From contig NW_024468615.1 of the NCBI RefSeq assembly GCF_001632365.1, positions 1 to 41,350 on the forward strand: a stretch of 41,350 nt of DNA, written 5' to 3'. Below the pieces are notes generated by a model, which worked only from the letters and a program-made list of their open reading frames with translations, did no database searches and was not told the origin of the DNA. The stretch is from Laetiporus sulphureus 93-53 (Eukaryota > Basidiomycota > Agaricomycetes > Polyporales > Laetiporaceae). Below, piece after piece: positions 11,730-22,250 of the stretch. The position numbers and the translations under genes are program-made. Position 1 is the stretch's first letter; each line of letters begins with the position of its first letter.

Positions 11730-12300
11730 TATGACTAAGATGTAAGCATTATCTTCCATGCTGGTGAAAGAAATTATCTGATACATCACTAGACAAGTCT
11801 GGAGAGTCATTGATAAGGCTTTCCTCCATCTTTGTTTCATCATCATTAGCAAAAGAATTTGTTAAATACATCATCTGTTCATTTACTTAAATCAGATTTT
11901 TTCAACTATCCACAGCAGTCTAAAAAGAAGAAGTGTACATAATCCAGCAGTAGCACATGTATGCAAGATCTCTTGATGCTGTGAACCATCATAGGGTTCT
12001 TCATAAAGTGAGATATAATGTTGCTTAACCTGATGACATTTATATTTGAATAATATGCATTGTAATAAAGCTTGTCACCCATGCCAGGAAAATTGCAATA
12101 TAGATTACTGAGATGATCTAGCTCAGTGAGCTCTTGCAGGTCCTCAATACTTATGAATGATTCTTCTACAAGCTTTTCATGTACATCTCAATGTTGATGC
12201 AAAAAGGTATTGACAACCTTTCTGCTTGCATATGTGTAGTATGAGGTGCAGAAAAGATGATGTTGCTATTCTTCGATGTCACATGATGAGGACAATATGT
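11730..12300 (-). pseudogene. Eroded coding region, unrecognised (N-terminal part)
   Basis: The minus strand carries a long protein-like frame with one TGA: FCTSYYTYASRKVVNTFLHQ, then an acidic SFISIEDLQELTELDHLSNL, then FPGMGDKLYYNAYYSNINVI and ISHFMKNPMMVHSI. After a shift near 11880 the frame continues with MEESLINDSPDLSSDVSDN. The TGA falls at HQH*DVHEKLVEE, where CGA (Arg) would restore the frame. Orientation, composition and decay match the piece at 8820-10245, so both may come from one large gene. Family unknown to me. Confidence 0.5.
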
Positions 12301-12693
12301 GATACACAGTCAAATACAAACCTTAATTTATAACAAACACCTGCAAGTCACATGTCAAAAAAAAGCTTATAAAGGTATGTCAGAAGCTGCTGCCGATGAT
12401 AGAGTATCCTGAATACAAGTATTGCCATGACCAAAAACCAAAGCATACAAAATATGAAACACATCCCAAGCACAAAGATATAATATATTGTGAATATATG
12501 TCATTTTAACATATGAGACATTATTTATTTGAAAAAGTGTAATAATATTTATTTAACAATTACTGATAAAATATAACACCAATTAAGATTTAAAATATTA
12601 TGCCAAGACCAATTGTGATTGGCCTGATCATCTGTTTCTAGGAGGAACCAATTTGAACACATGCAGCAGCATCTGAAAAACATTTTGAGTTCA

Positions 12694-14493
12694 CACTGGG
12701 TGAAGCAATCAATAATTTGAGGTAAAAGATGGTAAAAATATTGAAGAAAAAGTTCAAACCTTTTAAGCATCTTCACTGTCAATTTGTGATAAAAGTTTTA
12801 AAATATTTTTAACATCTTTTATTGTGAAAGATGATGAAAAGATTGAAAGGAGATCAAATGAAATATTAATATATATTTGTTCAATCATATTACAATCTTT
12901 CATATAAAATCATAATGAAAAGTTTTAAAATCTTTTTTCACTCTTTTTTGATCAAAGATGATGAAAATATTGTGACTATATCACACTCTTGTTTTCATCT
13001 GCTAAGCTAGCACTAAGATATGGAGGTTAATACTCAGGTTTATATGTTAGCTAGTACTATGGTCAGAAGAGGGATACTAAGATTTTAATGTTAGCAGGAT
13101 GCTAATACTAAGATCTAAATGCTAGTGCTACGCTAGTACTAAGCTAGTACTTTGGCATGCTCAAGCAGACAAAAGTATATTGTGCTCGAGATAACGAGAA
13201 TGACAGTTTATGCTCACCTACTTAGGTGTTAAAATCAGATAGTGCATTTATATATGTGCCTCAAAAAGGATTGTTCATCTATGGTCATTAATTATGCTTA
13301 TGCTTTGATTGACATGATGCATCTCAGCATGTTCTGATCTGTCACATAAGTCACGCTGGCCCTTAAATGACTGCCACTCTCATTGCATCACTATCTCCAT
13401 TCTGTCAGCCATGTATCCTGCTTCATCGAATGAATCAGTATTGCTGCTGATCGCTAACATTACCACAGCGTACACCTTGTTAGGAACACAGGTAGAGAGC
13501 ACCCTTCACACACAAATGAGTGATACTGCTCATGAAATGATGCAGGTGTCCTCAATGTGCACCTTTCACAGCCGCTGTCATTCTGCTGTCTGATCCATCA
13601 TGTCAAACACCTGAGAACTTGTATGGTGGGGTCTGAGAGGAGATGAAGGAATGTATTTTTGGTGGTGCAGCCTGAGCATAAGTGCACATTATAAACACAA
13701 GTTCTAACTGTAATGCACGAGCTGCTTACATCAGACACCAAAGTGTATGCCACTCAACATGAAAGCACAAATGAATCATTCTTAAACTCTCATAATATTG
13801 TCTGCTGGTGCCTCTCATATGGTAATAAGGCCTGCAAATAGTACTAAGGTTTGAAGGTTAGTACTAAGATCTGAATGCTAGTACTATGCTAGTACCAAGC
13901 TTGTACTAAGATCTGAATGCTAGTACTATGCTAGTACTAAGATTTAAAGGTTAGTACTAAGGTCTAAACATTAGTACTATGCTGGTACTAAGGTCTAAAT
14001 GCTAGTACTATGATAGTATCAAGCTAGTACTACACTCTGAAGGTTAGTACTATGCTAGTACTATGCTAGTACTAAGCTAGTGCTAAGATGTAGACATCGA
14101 TACTATGCTAGTGCTAAGGCTTCAATAGATAGCACTAACATTTGGAGCTAAGTATTAACCTTTATATTTGAATATTGGCTTAGTGTAGAATGATAATGAT
14201 GTGACATGGTCACAATGTGTTCATTATCTTTGATAAGAAAAGAATGAAAAAAGACTTTGAAACTTTTTATCATAACTTTGTCTAAAAGATTGCAAAATGG
14301 TTGAAAAAATGATTGCTAATATGTTATTCAATCTTTTTCCAATCTTTCTATCATCTTTAACAAGAAAAGATGTTAATAATATTCTGAATCCTTTTATCAC
14401 AAATTGACAGTAAAGATGCTGAAAAGCTTTAAACTTTTTTTTACAATCTCTTTACCATCTTTCACCTCAAATTATTGATTGTTTCACCCAGTG
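12694..14493. mobile_element. Foldback-like non-autonomous element, copy A (with a nested insertion)
   Basis: The ends are inverted repeats: CACTGGGTGAAGCAATC at 12694 and its complement ending CACCCAGTG at 14493. The match extends inward about 300 bp with imperfect identity (TCAATAATTTGAGGT, CATCTTTACTGTCAATTTGTG). The interior is a satellite built on GCTAGTACTA with the self-complementary core AGTACT. No ORF could be a transposase. Without the nested insertion the element is about 1.1 kb, matching copy B. I see no convincing target duplication. Long inverted repeats with internal tandem repeats resemble foldback elements; the superfamily is unknown. Confidence 0.8.
13154..13820. mobile_element. 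Nested insertion inside foldback-like copy A
   Basis: The GTACTA satellite stops at 13153 and resumes near 13838. The intervening DNA has a different composition, with more G+C and several CpGs. It begins GGCATGCTCAAGCAGACAA, and near 13795-13812 it has the complement of GGCACCAGCAGACAA, so it has short imperfect inverted ends. Removing it brings copy A to about 1.12-1.14 kb, close to the 1.11 kb of copy B. No coding capacity is evident. It is probably a small non-autonomous DNA element; the exact right edge is uncertain. Confidence 0.6.
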
Positions 14494-15560
14494 TTATCTG
14501 GAGATCATGCCAGCAGCATTTTAGAAGGCATTATCAATGGTTTTCTGATGCCTTTGAAAAATCAACAATTTTATTTCTGATTGTATGCAAGCTGCATATG
14601 CTGTTCTTACCATAGGCATCATGCTGAATACATATAGACTGCATCAACAATAGAGCAGTGATGATTTTCATTTGATTCAGCCATTTCTATTAATGAAAAC
14701 ATTCAAAATGTTACCAGAATCACATTCACATTAATATGAGTGACAGCATTAAGTATAAATTCAAATGCAAATTATAATATCTGCTGAACATTCCACCAAT
14801 GAAAAGGCTGACTTAATTCAATATGTAACTAGTCACTCTCTTGCTGGATCATGCAGGAGATATTGAGATGGCATTTCAACAATATGTTTTAAGCTATTGT
14901 CATCATCAATTCAAGAAAAACATAAGTCACATCATTGTGACTGTAAATGCAGTGTGTTCACAATGTTTCTGGTGAAATCACAGGTCCATGCCCCCAGCAA
15001 ATTTGTGTTTCAGTATACAGTGACTATCACATATGCTGTTGAACCCTCCATAGTATCCATCATTCCCTGAGACAATCAATCACTTCTCAGTCTCTCATTA
15101 CATCAGAGAGAAGCTCAGCCTGCCAGCTTGTCCACCATGGTAATGTGAGGTGATGTAACTCTCACTCTCACCCTGGCTGACAGGAAGAGTGGTTGATTGG
15201 AAGAGCAGTGACTGGCAGCTGGCAGGAGCCTTCAGCCAATTAAATGACAGTCTTTACTCATTGACAATATGGTGGCACATTGCTACATCGCCTGTAGAGC
15301 AGGTTTGAGCTCATCACTTTTATTTTTCATTTAATGTGGTCTTTAATGCAATCACTTCAGTTTGACAAGCATCAACTTTTAATAAAGCTACAGAATCTCT
15401 TTATGTGGAGCACTCAGGCTGGTTCCATCACTGAACATGCTGCTCATCACATTCAATCACTTTTGATGAGAGTCAGCAAGTGCAGCTTGAAGCCTCTTTA
15501 GGCTGAGTTAATGGACACCTTACTAAATGAGATCATGTTTGAACATGACAAAATATACAA
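14494..15560. other. AT-rich CpG-poor interval, nothing identified
   Basis: I see no family signature, RNA gene or strong repeat. CpG is rare and CpA/TpG are common, as in the rest of the AT-rich DNA. Confidence 0.5.
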
Positions 15561-15965
15561 TGCAGCTTACATCCTGCAGTGCCTCTTATCTAGATGGTGG
15601 AGTGGCTGTGCAGCAAACACATGGGTGCCTTCTAAGATGTGAAATTTGAAAGAGACAGTGAAGTAGAAGAGACCATCAAGCAGGTTCCCATCCAGGCAAG
15701 TTATTGAGCTCATAAATGAGCCAATGCTCAACTTGTGGGTGTCAGTGCTGCGTGCGCACACCCGGGTCTGAATGACCAGTGATGACGTGGGAAGAGAAGT
15801 TATTGAATCATGCAGATCGTGGACAATTGTTGGAAGATGAGCACAAGAATTATATATGGTAATATACAACGTGGGTCGAGTGTATTTTACATTGTGATTG
15901 ACAGTCTGCATGCGATTTAGAATGTTATAGCAGAATAAATGATTAATGTACAGTATGGACATTCA
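15561..15965 (-). CDS. Unassigned ORF at the edge of the CpG-containing segment
   Basis: A 131-residue open frame on the minus strand includes LSIGSFMSSITCLDGNLLDG and HILEGTHVFAAQPLHHL, which look protein-like. Its first 50 residues do not. It straddles the point (about 15.7 kb) where CpG dinucleotides become common again. I do not recognise it; it may be an exon remnant or a chance ORF. Confidence 0.25.
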
Positions 15966-16577
15966 GGCGTGAAATGACTGAGTAAAATGTGCGTAAACTG
16001 CGCAGTTGGATCTCAGTGAGTGAGAAGATGATGCATGGCACGTGCAGGTCATGCAAGACATCAACACGGTGTCTAATGAGAGACATTAGTGATGAAAATT
16101 AGGCTAAATGGGAGGGGGGGCAGATGAATGCACCTGACATAGTGGATATTAGCAGCACAGTTAAAAAGATAAGGTCCTTCGAGGGTCAAAAGCTCTGAAC
16201 GGTGGGATACAGACTCCTAGTAGGGTTGTACGCAAGAGGTGGAAAGAGGCATTAGTAGAGGAGAGGACGAACCATGAATGTTGTCTTCGAATCGTTCGTA
16301 AGAAAATGTGGAAGAGATGGGGGAATGTGAAGCATTAAAAGCAGCATGGAGACCACTGCAGTAGGAGAGAGTGAGGAGTATGAGTTGTGCTGTGTGATCA
16401 GTGTAGCGAGATTGTATGAGCAGAAGGCACTGAATTGCGCTCATGGGTTGGAGCAGATCATTGAGATGAATTGGACAGATTGATGTTACAGGGGTAAATT
16501 ACATTCACGACATTTGTAATGTACAGATCGACGTCAACTGTTTTCGTTTATGTTCAAAAAAAAAGAGGGGGAAATAG
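15966..16577. other. Intergenic interval, no supportable gene
   Basis: CpG-containing sequence with only short overlapping ORFs on the minus strand. A run of G lies at about 16112-16119 and an A-rich run at 16556-16564. No gene or repeat family recognised. Confidence 0.4.
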
Positions 16578-17270
16578 TTAGATGAGTACGTCATCGGCCA
16601 TGCTGATGTTCTCTTTGATGGAAGGTTCGGGACCATTGAAGAGCTTTGAAATGGTGAGCAGCTCGAGCTGGGTGCACCACAGTTTCCATCCTCCGTCATA
16701 AATGGCATCGCCGTTGGCGTTGCACTTGAAACTCATGATGGTGCATTCGATGAGCATGAGGTCATTCTCGATGATGCAGACAGCGGGATGGTGTTTCATT
16801 TCTGTGCGAGCGTCAAAAGTTACAGTGCCATCAAAGCAGTTCATGAATTCGTGAGTCTGTCAGCAGAATGAGCAGATAAATGAGCGGACGTAAATGTGGT
16901 ACGTATGCAAGGCTTTTGATCACCGCGAGACCTATGACCCTGGTAATGGCTTGCCCATACACTGTCTTGGTCATTGTTGTCACCTTTCACTGAGGGGGAG
17001 ACATTGAAGGAAACAGTGTAGGAGAGATGAAGGACTTACTGACAGACGCGAGGTTGTGCACGTAGTTGATGATCTTGAGGCAGTCCCCCTCGTGAATGGG
17101 GATGACGTGCATGCTGGCACGCATCATTGGCTCACCCCTGCATAGTGGAAGAGAGCGCATTTCACTTCACCAGTTATCCAGATAATGAGAGGGGAGTCAC
17201 CGGCAACGCAGAGGGTTTGATTGTTTTTGCAAGCCTGCTCCTTGCAGACCCAGTTAGTAGGCATTGACAG
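16578..17270 (-). pseudogene. Spliced gene remnant, unrecognised product
   Basis: Four coding pieces can be followed on the minus strand. The first contains WVCKEQACKNNQTLCVAG and WITGEVKCALFHYAG (about 17260-17139). After one missing G in the run at 17135-17138 it continues as EPMMRASMHVIPIHEGDCLK and IINYVHNLAS. An intron follows, ending CAG at 16990. The third piece contains MTKTVYGQAITRVIGLAVIK (16989-16903). A 46-bp GT..AG intron at 16857-16902 joins in phase to the last piece, THEFMNCFDGTVTFDA to FNGPEPSIKENISMADDVLI, with a TAA stop at 16579. The joined reading is coherent, so this was a real gene. I cannot name the family. Cysteines in the first piece could bind metal. Its intron-bearing structure and position beside a Helitron make it a candidate captured host gene. 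Confidence 0.5.
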
Positions 17271-17390
17271 TAGAGCCACAATAGAATAGCAATGAGTGGA
17301 TGTGTCTGCATGGGAAAGGAAGTAGGGGATGCAGCTGCAAGGGGCGTGTTAGATCATAAGGAATGTGAAGATCGAAGGTGGGTTCACTCC

Positions 17391-17699
17391 TCAAGCGTGG
17401 AAGTCCATCATGCATCGCGAATGGCTCTTCCATGATCCCAGCTTTAGCGTCTTTGCTGAGTGAGGTTGTTCACTCACAGCTGCAGCAGGTCGCAAGGAGT
17501 TTCGAGCTGCGCTGGCAGATGCCGATGCAGCAGGAACGTGCATTGATGTAATGGGGACTTTCTCCACGACTGCATTAGTTGACGCCGGTGTGGTAGGGTG
17601 GATGTTGGAACTGATAGTGTGTTCATACAGATCACCATTGCCATCGTTCGATGTGAGAGGGCTGTCAGTGATGTTCTCATCTGCAAAAGATTTGAGCAT
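17391..17699 (-). CDS. Ser/Ala/Thr-rich ORF upstream of the spliced remnant
   Basis: An open frame of about 100 residues contains NDGNGDLYEHTISSNIHP and an alanine/serine/proline-rich run (VPAASASASAARNSLRPAAA), ending at TGA. It lies in the same strand and order as the spliced gene immediately downstream and may be its N-terminal, low-complexity exon. In-frame TGA and TAA codons lie between them, which an intron or decay could explain. No domain recognised. Confidence 0.35.
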   Translation of the reverse strand: MLKSFADENITDSPLTSNDGNGDLYEHTISSNIHPTTPASTNAVVEKVPITSMHVPAASASASAARNSLRPAAAVSEQPHSAKTLKLGSWKSHSRCMMDFHA

Positions 17700-17929
17700 C
17701 GGTCTGAGAATGATCGCGGCGTAAGTAAAGCTTGTTCAGAAGTATGAAACCATACTTTTTCACAGGAGACTGCTGATCTCTAATGTTGCCGTCATCGGTG
17801 GGAGCTCACTTTCCAGTAGATCGAGTGGTTTTTGTGATGGGCATAGTGAGCAGTAGTTAGTAAATTTGCAACAGCAGCAGCAGGGACCTCACGATCAAAG
17901 TGCTCGTATTTGAGAAGTTAGTCACATGT

Positions 17930-18602
17930 ACGACACGTGTGGTCAATGGGCATGTCGAGGCAGATTTGTCTGGAGAGCGATGGAGTTTGCATGTTCAGCA
18001 TAATGGATTGTGGTGAACAACACGTCAAGGCAGATCTGTTTTGGGCGTAATGGATTTGCGGTGTGCACGGTTGACAGACAATGTGTACTAACAAGGATAA
18101 GCATGGAGACAGATGCTAACGACATGTCGAGGCAGATCTGTTTATAGAGCCATAGAGTGTGTGTTGCGTGAAGCTGTAGGAAGTGAGATTAGTAATGGTC
18201 GAGCCACATAGCATCGAGGTGGATCAGGGAGCAATGGAGTGTGCCTTGCGCGACACTGTAGAAAGTGAGATTAGTAATGCGGTGAGTCCGAATATGTGTG
18301 GAGAGTGATGCTGACGACATGCCAAGGCAGATCTGTGTAGGGAGTGATGGAGTGTGGCAGTTGGGCATAATGAACTTAGGGTGGTATGGTTGATCGACAA
18401 TGTGTACTAATAGGGATGGACATGGAGAGTGATGCTAACGACATGTCAAGGAAGATCTACAGAGTGATGGAGTGTGCATTCCACGGGGCTCTAGGAATGG
18501 CCGAGAAGATGTAAACAGGTGGCAATGCGGTTGGAGAGGTGGTGATGGACAATTGCAGTCGCTCTCATGAGAGGAGTTCATGGAGCGGATCATTGTGTAG
18601 TA
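17930..18602 (+). repeat. Degenerate tandem array, left part
   Basis: Several diverged copies alternate two blocks. One contains AGGCAGATCTGT then GGAGTGATGGAGTGTG and CACTGTAGAAAGTGAGATTA. The other contains GGCATAATGGATTTG then GACAATGTGTACTAATAGGG and GGCATGGAGAGTGATGCTAA. Copies occur near 17950, 18010-18110, 18130, 18230, 18320, 18390 and 18440. Unit spacing is irregular, roughly 180-200 bp for a full pair. No coding role evident. The array resumes at 20214 after the Tc1/mariner insertion. Confidence 0.7.
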
Positions 18603-18816
18603 CAGTGACCCACAAAACTGTTGATAAGATTGCTCACTTCAACATGTATAGTGAATATCTCCTCATCCAATGGGTCAACTACATTGTATAAGAACTCATT
18701 GGAAAGCGTATTGTCATGGCTTTCTAACGCAATTTTAATCATATTTTTACCATATTTTGATCTTAAGATATTTACTAATCTTTGAGGGTCACTCTTATCA
18801 ACAGTTTTGTGGCACA
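18603..18816 (+). repeat. Left terminal inverted repeat of the Tc1/mariner element
   Basis: It pairs with 19998-20211. The outer motif ACAAAACTGTTGATAAGA recurs inverted at the inner edge, so the arm could fold on itself. Confidence 0.9.
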
Positions 18817-18884
18817 CACACAAGTTCTCAGAAAATTGTGATTCTTGATGTGTTGACAGGGTTCTTTGTGGGAATATTGATTGA

Positions 18885-18906
18885 TGTTCATGTTTCAACA
18901 TGAACA
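18885..18906 (+). promoter_or_regulatory. Hairpin overlapping the transposase start codon
   Basis: TGTTCATG and CATGAACA form an inverted pair separated by TTTCAA. The ATG at 18900 lies within the right half. Such a structure could affect start-site access, but this is speculative. Confidence 0.3.
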
Positions 18907-19970
18907 ATGTACAAACAGCCATACACAACTCTTCACACTCAACTAACATCATACCAAAAGCTGTTGCTACTGAAACTGTCAACCATGTCATCGCTTTGCT
19001 TCAGAATGGCAAATCTCTTCGAGAAATTGAAGCTTTGACTGGTCTACACTATTCTACCATCAATCAACTATGCTCCACACACTGTCCCACCATTTCTAAG
19101 GCCAAAGGAGGACAACCTTCCCTTCTTTCTACTGCCAATCTTCGCTATGCTACTCGACTTATTGGGACTGACAAGGCTACCACATCTCCTGCTGTGGCCA
19201 GAGCTCTTGGAGATGTTACTGGGAGGGTTGTCAATGCAGAGACAGTGCGAAGAGGGTTGAAGAAGGCAGGAATGAAGGCTGTAGTAAAGCGCAAAAGGCC
19301 TTTACTCGCTGCAAGGCATCGAAAGGAGAGGATGGACTTCACTTTGGCTCACCAATATTGGACTGTGGAGGACTGGAGAAGGGTGGTATGGTCAGATGAG
19401 ACAAAGATTAACAGGATGGGATCAGATGGAAGAAAATGGGTGTGGAAGAAGCCAGGGGAGAGCCTCAGTGATAGGTTGGTGGAAGGGACCCAGAAGTTTG
19501 GAGGTGGATCCTTAATGATGTGGGGCTGTATGGGCTGGGATGGTGTGAGGTATGCCTGCAAGATTGATGGCAGGATGGATGCAGACCTTTATGCCAGCAT
19601 TCTGGAGGATGAGCTGCAGAATAGCCTGGAGAATTGGGGCAAAACTGTGGAGGATGTGGTGTTTCAGCAAGACAATGACCCCAAACACACCAGCAAGAAG
19701 GCCAAGGATTGGTTCAAAGACCATGATTTCAACACTATGATATGGCCCTCTCAATCCCCAGATCTCAATCCCATAGAGAATTTGTGGGGTCATCTCAAAA
19801 GGAAGCTTGCAGAGTATCAGGAGCCACCAAAGGGAATTACTGAGTTGTGGGAAAGGGTGGAGAAGGAATGGAAGGCTATTGGGAAGGAAGTGTGTCAGAA
19901 TCTTATTGAAAGTATGTCAAGGAGGGTGCATGCAGTGGTGAAGGCAAAGGGAGGCTATACCAAGTACTGA
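18900..19970 (+). CDS. Tc1/mariner transposase, DD34E
   Basis: A 356-residue protein with no internal stop, the usual length for Tc1-type transposases. An N-terminal helix-turn-helix spans about residues 22-60 (LREIEALTGLHYSTINQL), followed by a basic GGQP-type linker near 67-75 and a second helix-turn-helix near 85-125. The catalytic triad is Asp166 in WSDETKINRM, Asp258 in FQQDNDPKHTS, and Glu293 in SPDLNPIENLWG. The 34 residues between Asp258 and Glu293 give the DD34E signature. A glycine-rich GGGSLMMWG box lies near 201-209. It would act in the nucleus by cut-and-paste at TA sites, binding the flanking inverted repeats. It is the only long ORF in the window without damage, so it may be recent and functional. 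Confidence 0.95.
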   Translation: MNNVQTAIHNSSHSTNIIPKAVATETVNHVIALLQNGKSLREIEALTGLHYSTINQLCSTHCPTISKAKGGQPSLLSTANLRYATRLIGTDKATTSPAVARALGDVTGRVVNAETVRRGLKKAGMKAVVKRKRPLLAARHRKERMDFTLAHQYWTVEDWRRVVWSDETKINRMGSDGRKWVWKKPGESLSDRLVEGTQKFGGGSLMMWGCMGWDGVRYACKIDGRMDADLYASILEDELQNSLENWGKTVEDVVFQQDNDPKHTSKKAKDWFKDHDFNTMIWPSQSPDLNPIENLWGHLKRKLAEYQEPPKGITELWERVEKEWKAIGKEVCQNLIESMSRRVHAVVKAKGGYTKY

Positions 19971-19997
19971 AAGTACAAGTTTTGTAGAACCTGGATA

Positions 19998-20211
19998 TGT
20001 GCCACAAAACTGTTGATAAGAGTGACCCTCAAAGATTAGTAAATATCTTGGGATCAAGATATGGTAAAAATATGATTAAGAATGCACTAAAAAGCCATGA
20101 TAATACGCTTTCCAATCAGTTTTTATACAATATAGTTGACCCATTGGTTGATGAGATATTCACTATACAAGTCAAAGTGAGCAATCTTATCAACAGTTTT
20201 GTGGGTCACTG
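19998..20211 (-). repeat. Right terminal inverted repeat of the Tc1/mariner element
   Basis: Reverse complement of the left arm, with about twenty differences. It ends GGGTCACTG just before the TA at 20212. Confidence 0.9.
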
Positions 20212-20213
20212 TA

Positions 20214-20580
20214 GTAGGGATAGTCGTGGAGAGTGCTGTGCATGAGTCATTGAGGTGGATCATGTAGGGAGCGATGGACTGTGCCTTGCGCGGCACTGTA
20301 GAAAATGAGAGTAATAATGCAGTAGTTCTGTATACGCATGGAGAGAGATGTCAATGACACACCGAGGCTGATCTGGCTAGGAGCAATGGAGTGTGCCTGT
20401 TAGGCATAATGGATTTGCGGAGGCACAGTTGATGGGCGATGTGTACTAATAGGGGTAGGCATGGACAGTGAGGCTAACAACAGCTCTGATCTGTCTAGGG
20501 AGCGATGAAGTGTGTGTTGCGCATGGCTGTAGAAAGTGAGGTTAGTAATGTGGTGAAATTGATAAGCAGGCAGATTAGAT
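20214..20580 (+). repeat. Degenerate tandem array, right part
   Basis: It continues the array left of the transposon, with the same phrases: GGAGCGATGGACTGTGCC, GCACTGTAGAAAATGAGA, GGCATAATGGATTTGCGG, GATGTGTACTAATAGGGGTA. It ends near GAAAGTGAGGTTAGTAATG. Confidence 0.7.
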
Positions 20581-21198
20581 ACACGATGAAGTGGACTGAG
20601 TGGTGCGACCATCATAAATGTTGATCTGCATGCGAAGAGGATATGGTTGTCTGTGACGGCGCAGACTGTATGATATGAGAACGTAAGAGTATCGACAAAA
20701 AATAAGATGACAACGGGCTTGCAAATGGCATTTCGGAATACCCTAGTGATCCTGCCAAGTAGACGATAGTGTGGAGTGCATAACATGGACAGACGTAAGA
20801 CTTATGCTAAGCCAATGAAGGAAGTATTGAGGGGGATGGTCAGAAGGACAATGAAGAGAGTTATGGTTAGACGTAGAAGGGGAAATGGTGGAGAAGGTCC
20901 ATTCACATCACCTGAAATAGACAGGGAGGAGATGATCATGGGTCAAAAGTCAACAATGACCGGTGGGTGTGACAGTATAGCAGAAATAAGATGGCATAGC
21001 AGTGAAGGGTTTAATGTTGATATCTGAAGTGTTCATGGACAGATTCTATGCATGGGTAAATGAGCGACATGACCGTGCATTATGGCGAAAGCAGAGTGAA
21101 GATGTAGAGATCGGATGGAATGTTCACGTTGACGGTACGTAATGATACAAACTCAGACAACTCATTATGCTACAAATACAGTTTGATGATTGGTTACA
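20581..21198. other. Interval without a supportable gene
   Basis: A plus-strand ORF at 20776-21027 has 83 codons. It is very rich in Met and Arg (RRTMKRVMVRRRRGNGGEG) and carries no known motif, so I treat it as chance or unknown. No repeats were recognised beyond the array edge. Confidence 0.4.
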
Positions 21199-22122
21199 TT
21201 AATAATACCACATGTATTCGTCCAAATCCCACTGCATGTCGCTGAGTTGAACAAATTCATTTCCAAGATCTCCTACGCAATCTGAACAACAAGGCCACCC
21301 TTCTATGCACCATACGCATTCGCCACATGTGGCACCGATTGTGGATGGGAGGGCATCAGAGTTAGTGAAGTGGAGCCGAAGTGAACCACCGTCATCAAAT
21401 GTACATGGCTGGTTGATGCATGACCATCGGTGACATGGTGCGTCGGTCTCCCAGTTTTGAACGTGAGTGTCGAAATCGTAACCACACATGAAGAGAATGT
21501 TTGCCGACAGCCATTCGTCATCATCTATATATCGAGCACCATATAGTTCACGGGATAGACGTGTCTGATGCCATTTTGCACTGCAGGCGATGTCAGCACT
21601 GATGAAGTTTCTCAACAGTCCAGTCCAAGTACGGGTGAGAGGATAGAGGGCGGTCAGCTCTGAACTTCGCATTAACTCAATAGTATCGCATTTGGTAAGC
21701 AAACGAGCCCATTGAGCGATTCTGTTAGTGCACTGAGGAGGGTCTAGTATGCTGAAGTCTTCAGATGTATGCTGTAGAATGGCACTTTGCATATCAAAGA
21801 GGTGCATTAGTGCAGTTTGCCAGTGTGAATAAGGGACACTGATATGAAGTGTGTCAGGTCACCAACTTGCTTGTCTGTCGAAGAACCTGAGCGCACACAG
21901 CCTGCATAAGACGCTGTTCGTGGCACAGAGGAAATGACAGAAGGCATCGAAATCATGGATGCCGATGAGAGCAATGGATCAGAATGAAGCCAGGAGTACG
22001 GCGGGGACTATACAGTGCATATCTTTGTTCAGCAAATGGCACACCAGCAAGGTGTCCATGTCAAGGTGGTCGCAGATCTTGAACAGGACGTCCCGCCCTC
22101 TTCGAAGGTGTCAGTTAGTCAT
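21199..22122 (-). pseudogene. F-box-like protein gene with three in-frame TGA codons
   Basis: From the ATG at 22122 one frame of 307 codons runs to the TAA at 21199, interrupted only by TGA at 22111, 21979 and 21859. An F-box-like helix set lies near residues 10-40 (RDVLFKICDHLDMDTLLVCH followed by LLNKDMH). The middle includes LHISVPYSHWQTALMHLFDM. The C-terminus has a cysteine cluster, CGECVWC then PCCSDC, that could bind zinc, and it ends in an acidic/aromatic tail. F-box proteins recruit substrates to SCF ubiquitin ligases, and such families are large in mushroom genomes. All three stops could be CGA-to-TGA changes, the same decay as the neighbouring transposons. It is divergently arranged with the plus-strand gene at 22391. 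The F-box call is by motif only. Confidence 0.55.
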
Positions 22123-22244
22123 CGATATGTTGATTGAAAGGCAGTATCGTACTTACAGAGTGACAGCGACAGTTCCACCAGACATGGGTGTAACAGCATG
22201 GATCGCAATGAGAGAGCATGCAGGAGGGAAGAGGGGCATGACCC

Positions 22245-22250
22245 TATATA
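22245..22250 (-). promoter_or_regulatory. TATA-like element upstream of the F-box-like gene
   Basis: The minus strand reads TATATAGGG about 125 bases before the ATG at 22122. Confidence 0.35.

Larger units (their letters stand above)
18603..20211 (+). mobile_element. Tc1/mariner DNA transposon, 1609 bp, apparently complete
   Basis: The ends are CAGTGACCCACAAAACTG and its complement, flanked on both sides by TA (18601-18602 and 20212-20213), the expected Tc1/mariner target duplication. The inverted repeats are about 214 bp (18603-18816 and 19998-20211), by eye about 90 percent identical. Each arm is itself bordered by an inner, inverted copy of the end motif (ACAAAACTGTTGATAAGA outside, its complement inside at about 18793-18811), giving four similar sites. 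One transposase ORF fills the middle. The element is inserted within the degenerate tandem array. Confidence 0.93.

Noticed and set aside
17930..20580. Repeated units that might suggest a CRISPR array
   Set aside because: The units are long, diverged and irregularly spaced, with no short identical repeats or unique spacers, and the context is eukaryotic.
20776..21027. Arg/Met-rich 83-codon ORF
   Set aside because: Low-complexity composition, no family match, and no supporting promoter or splice signals.
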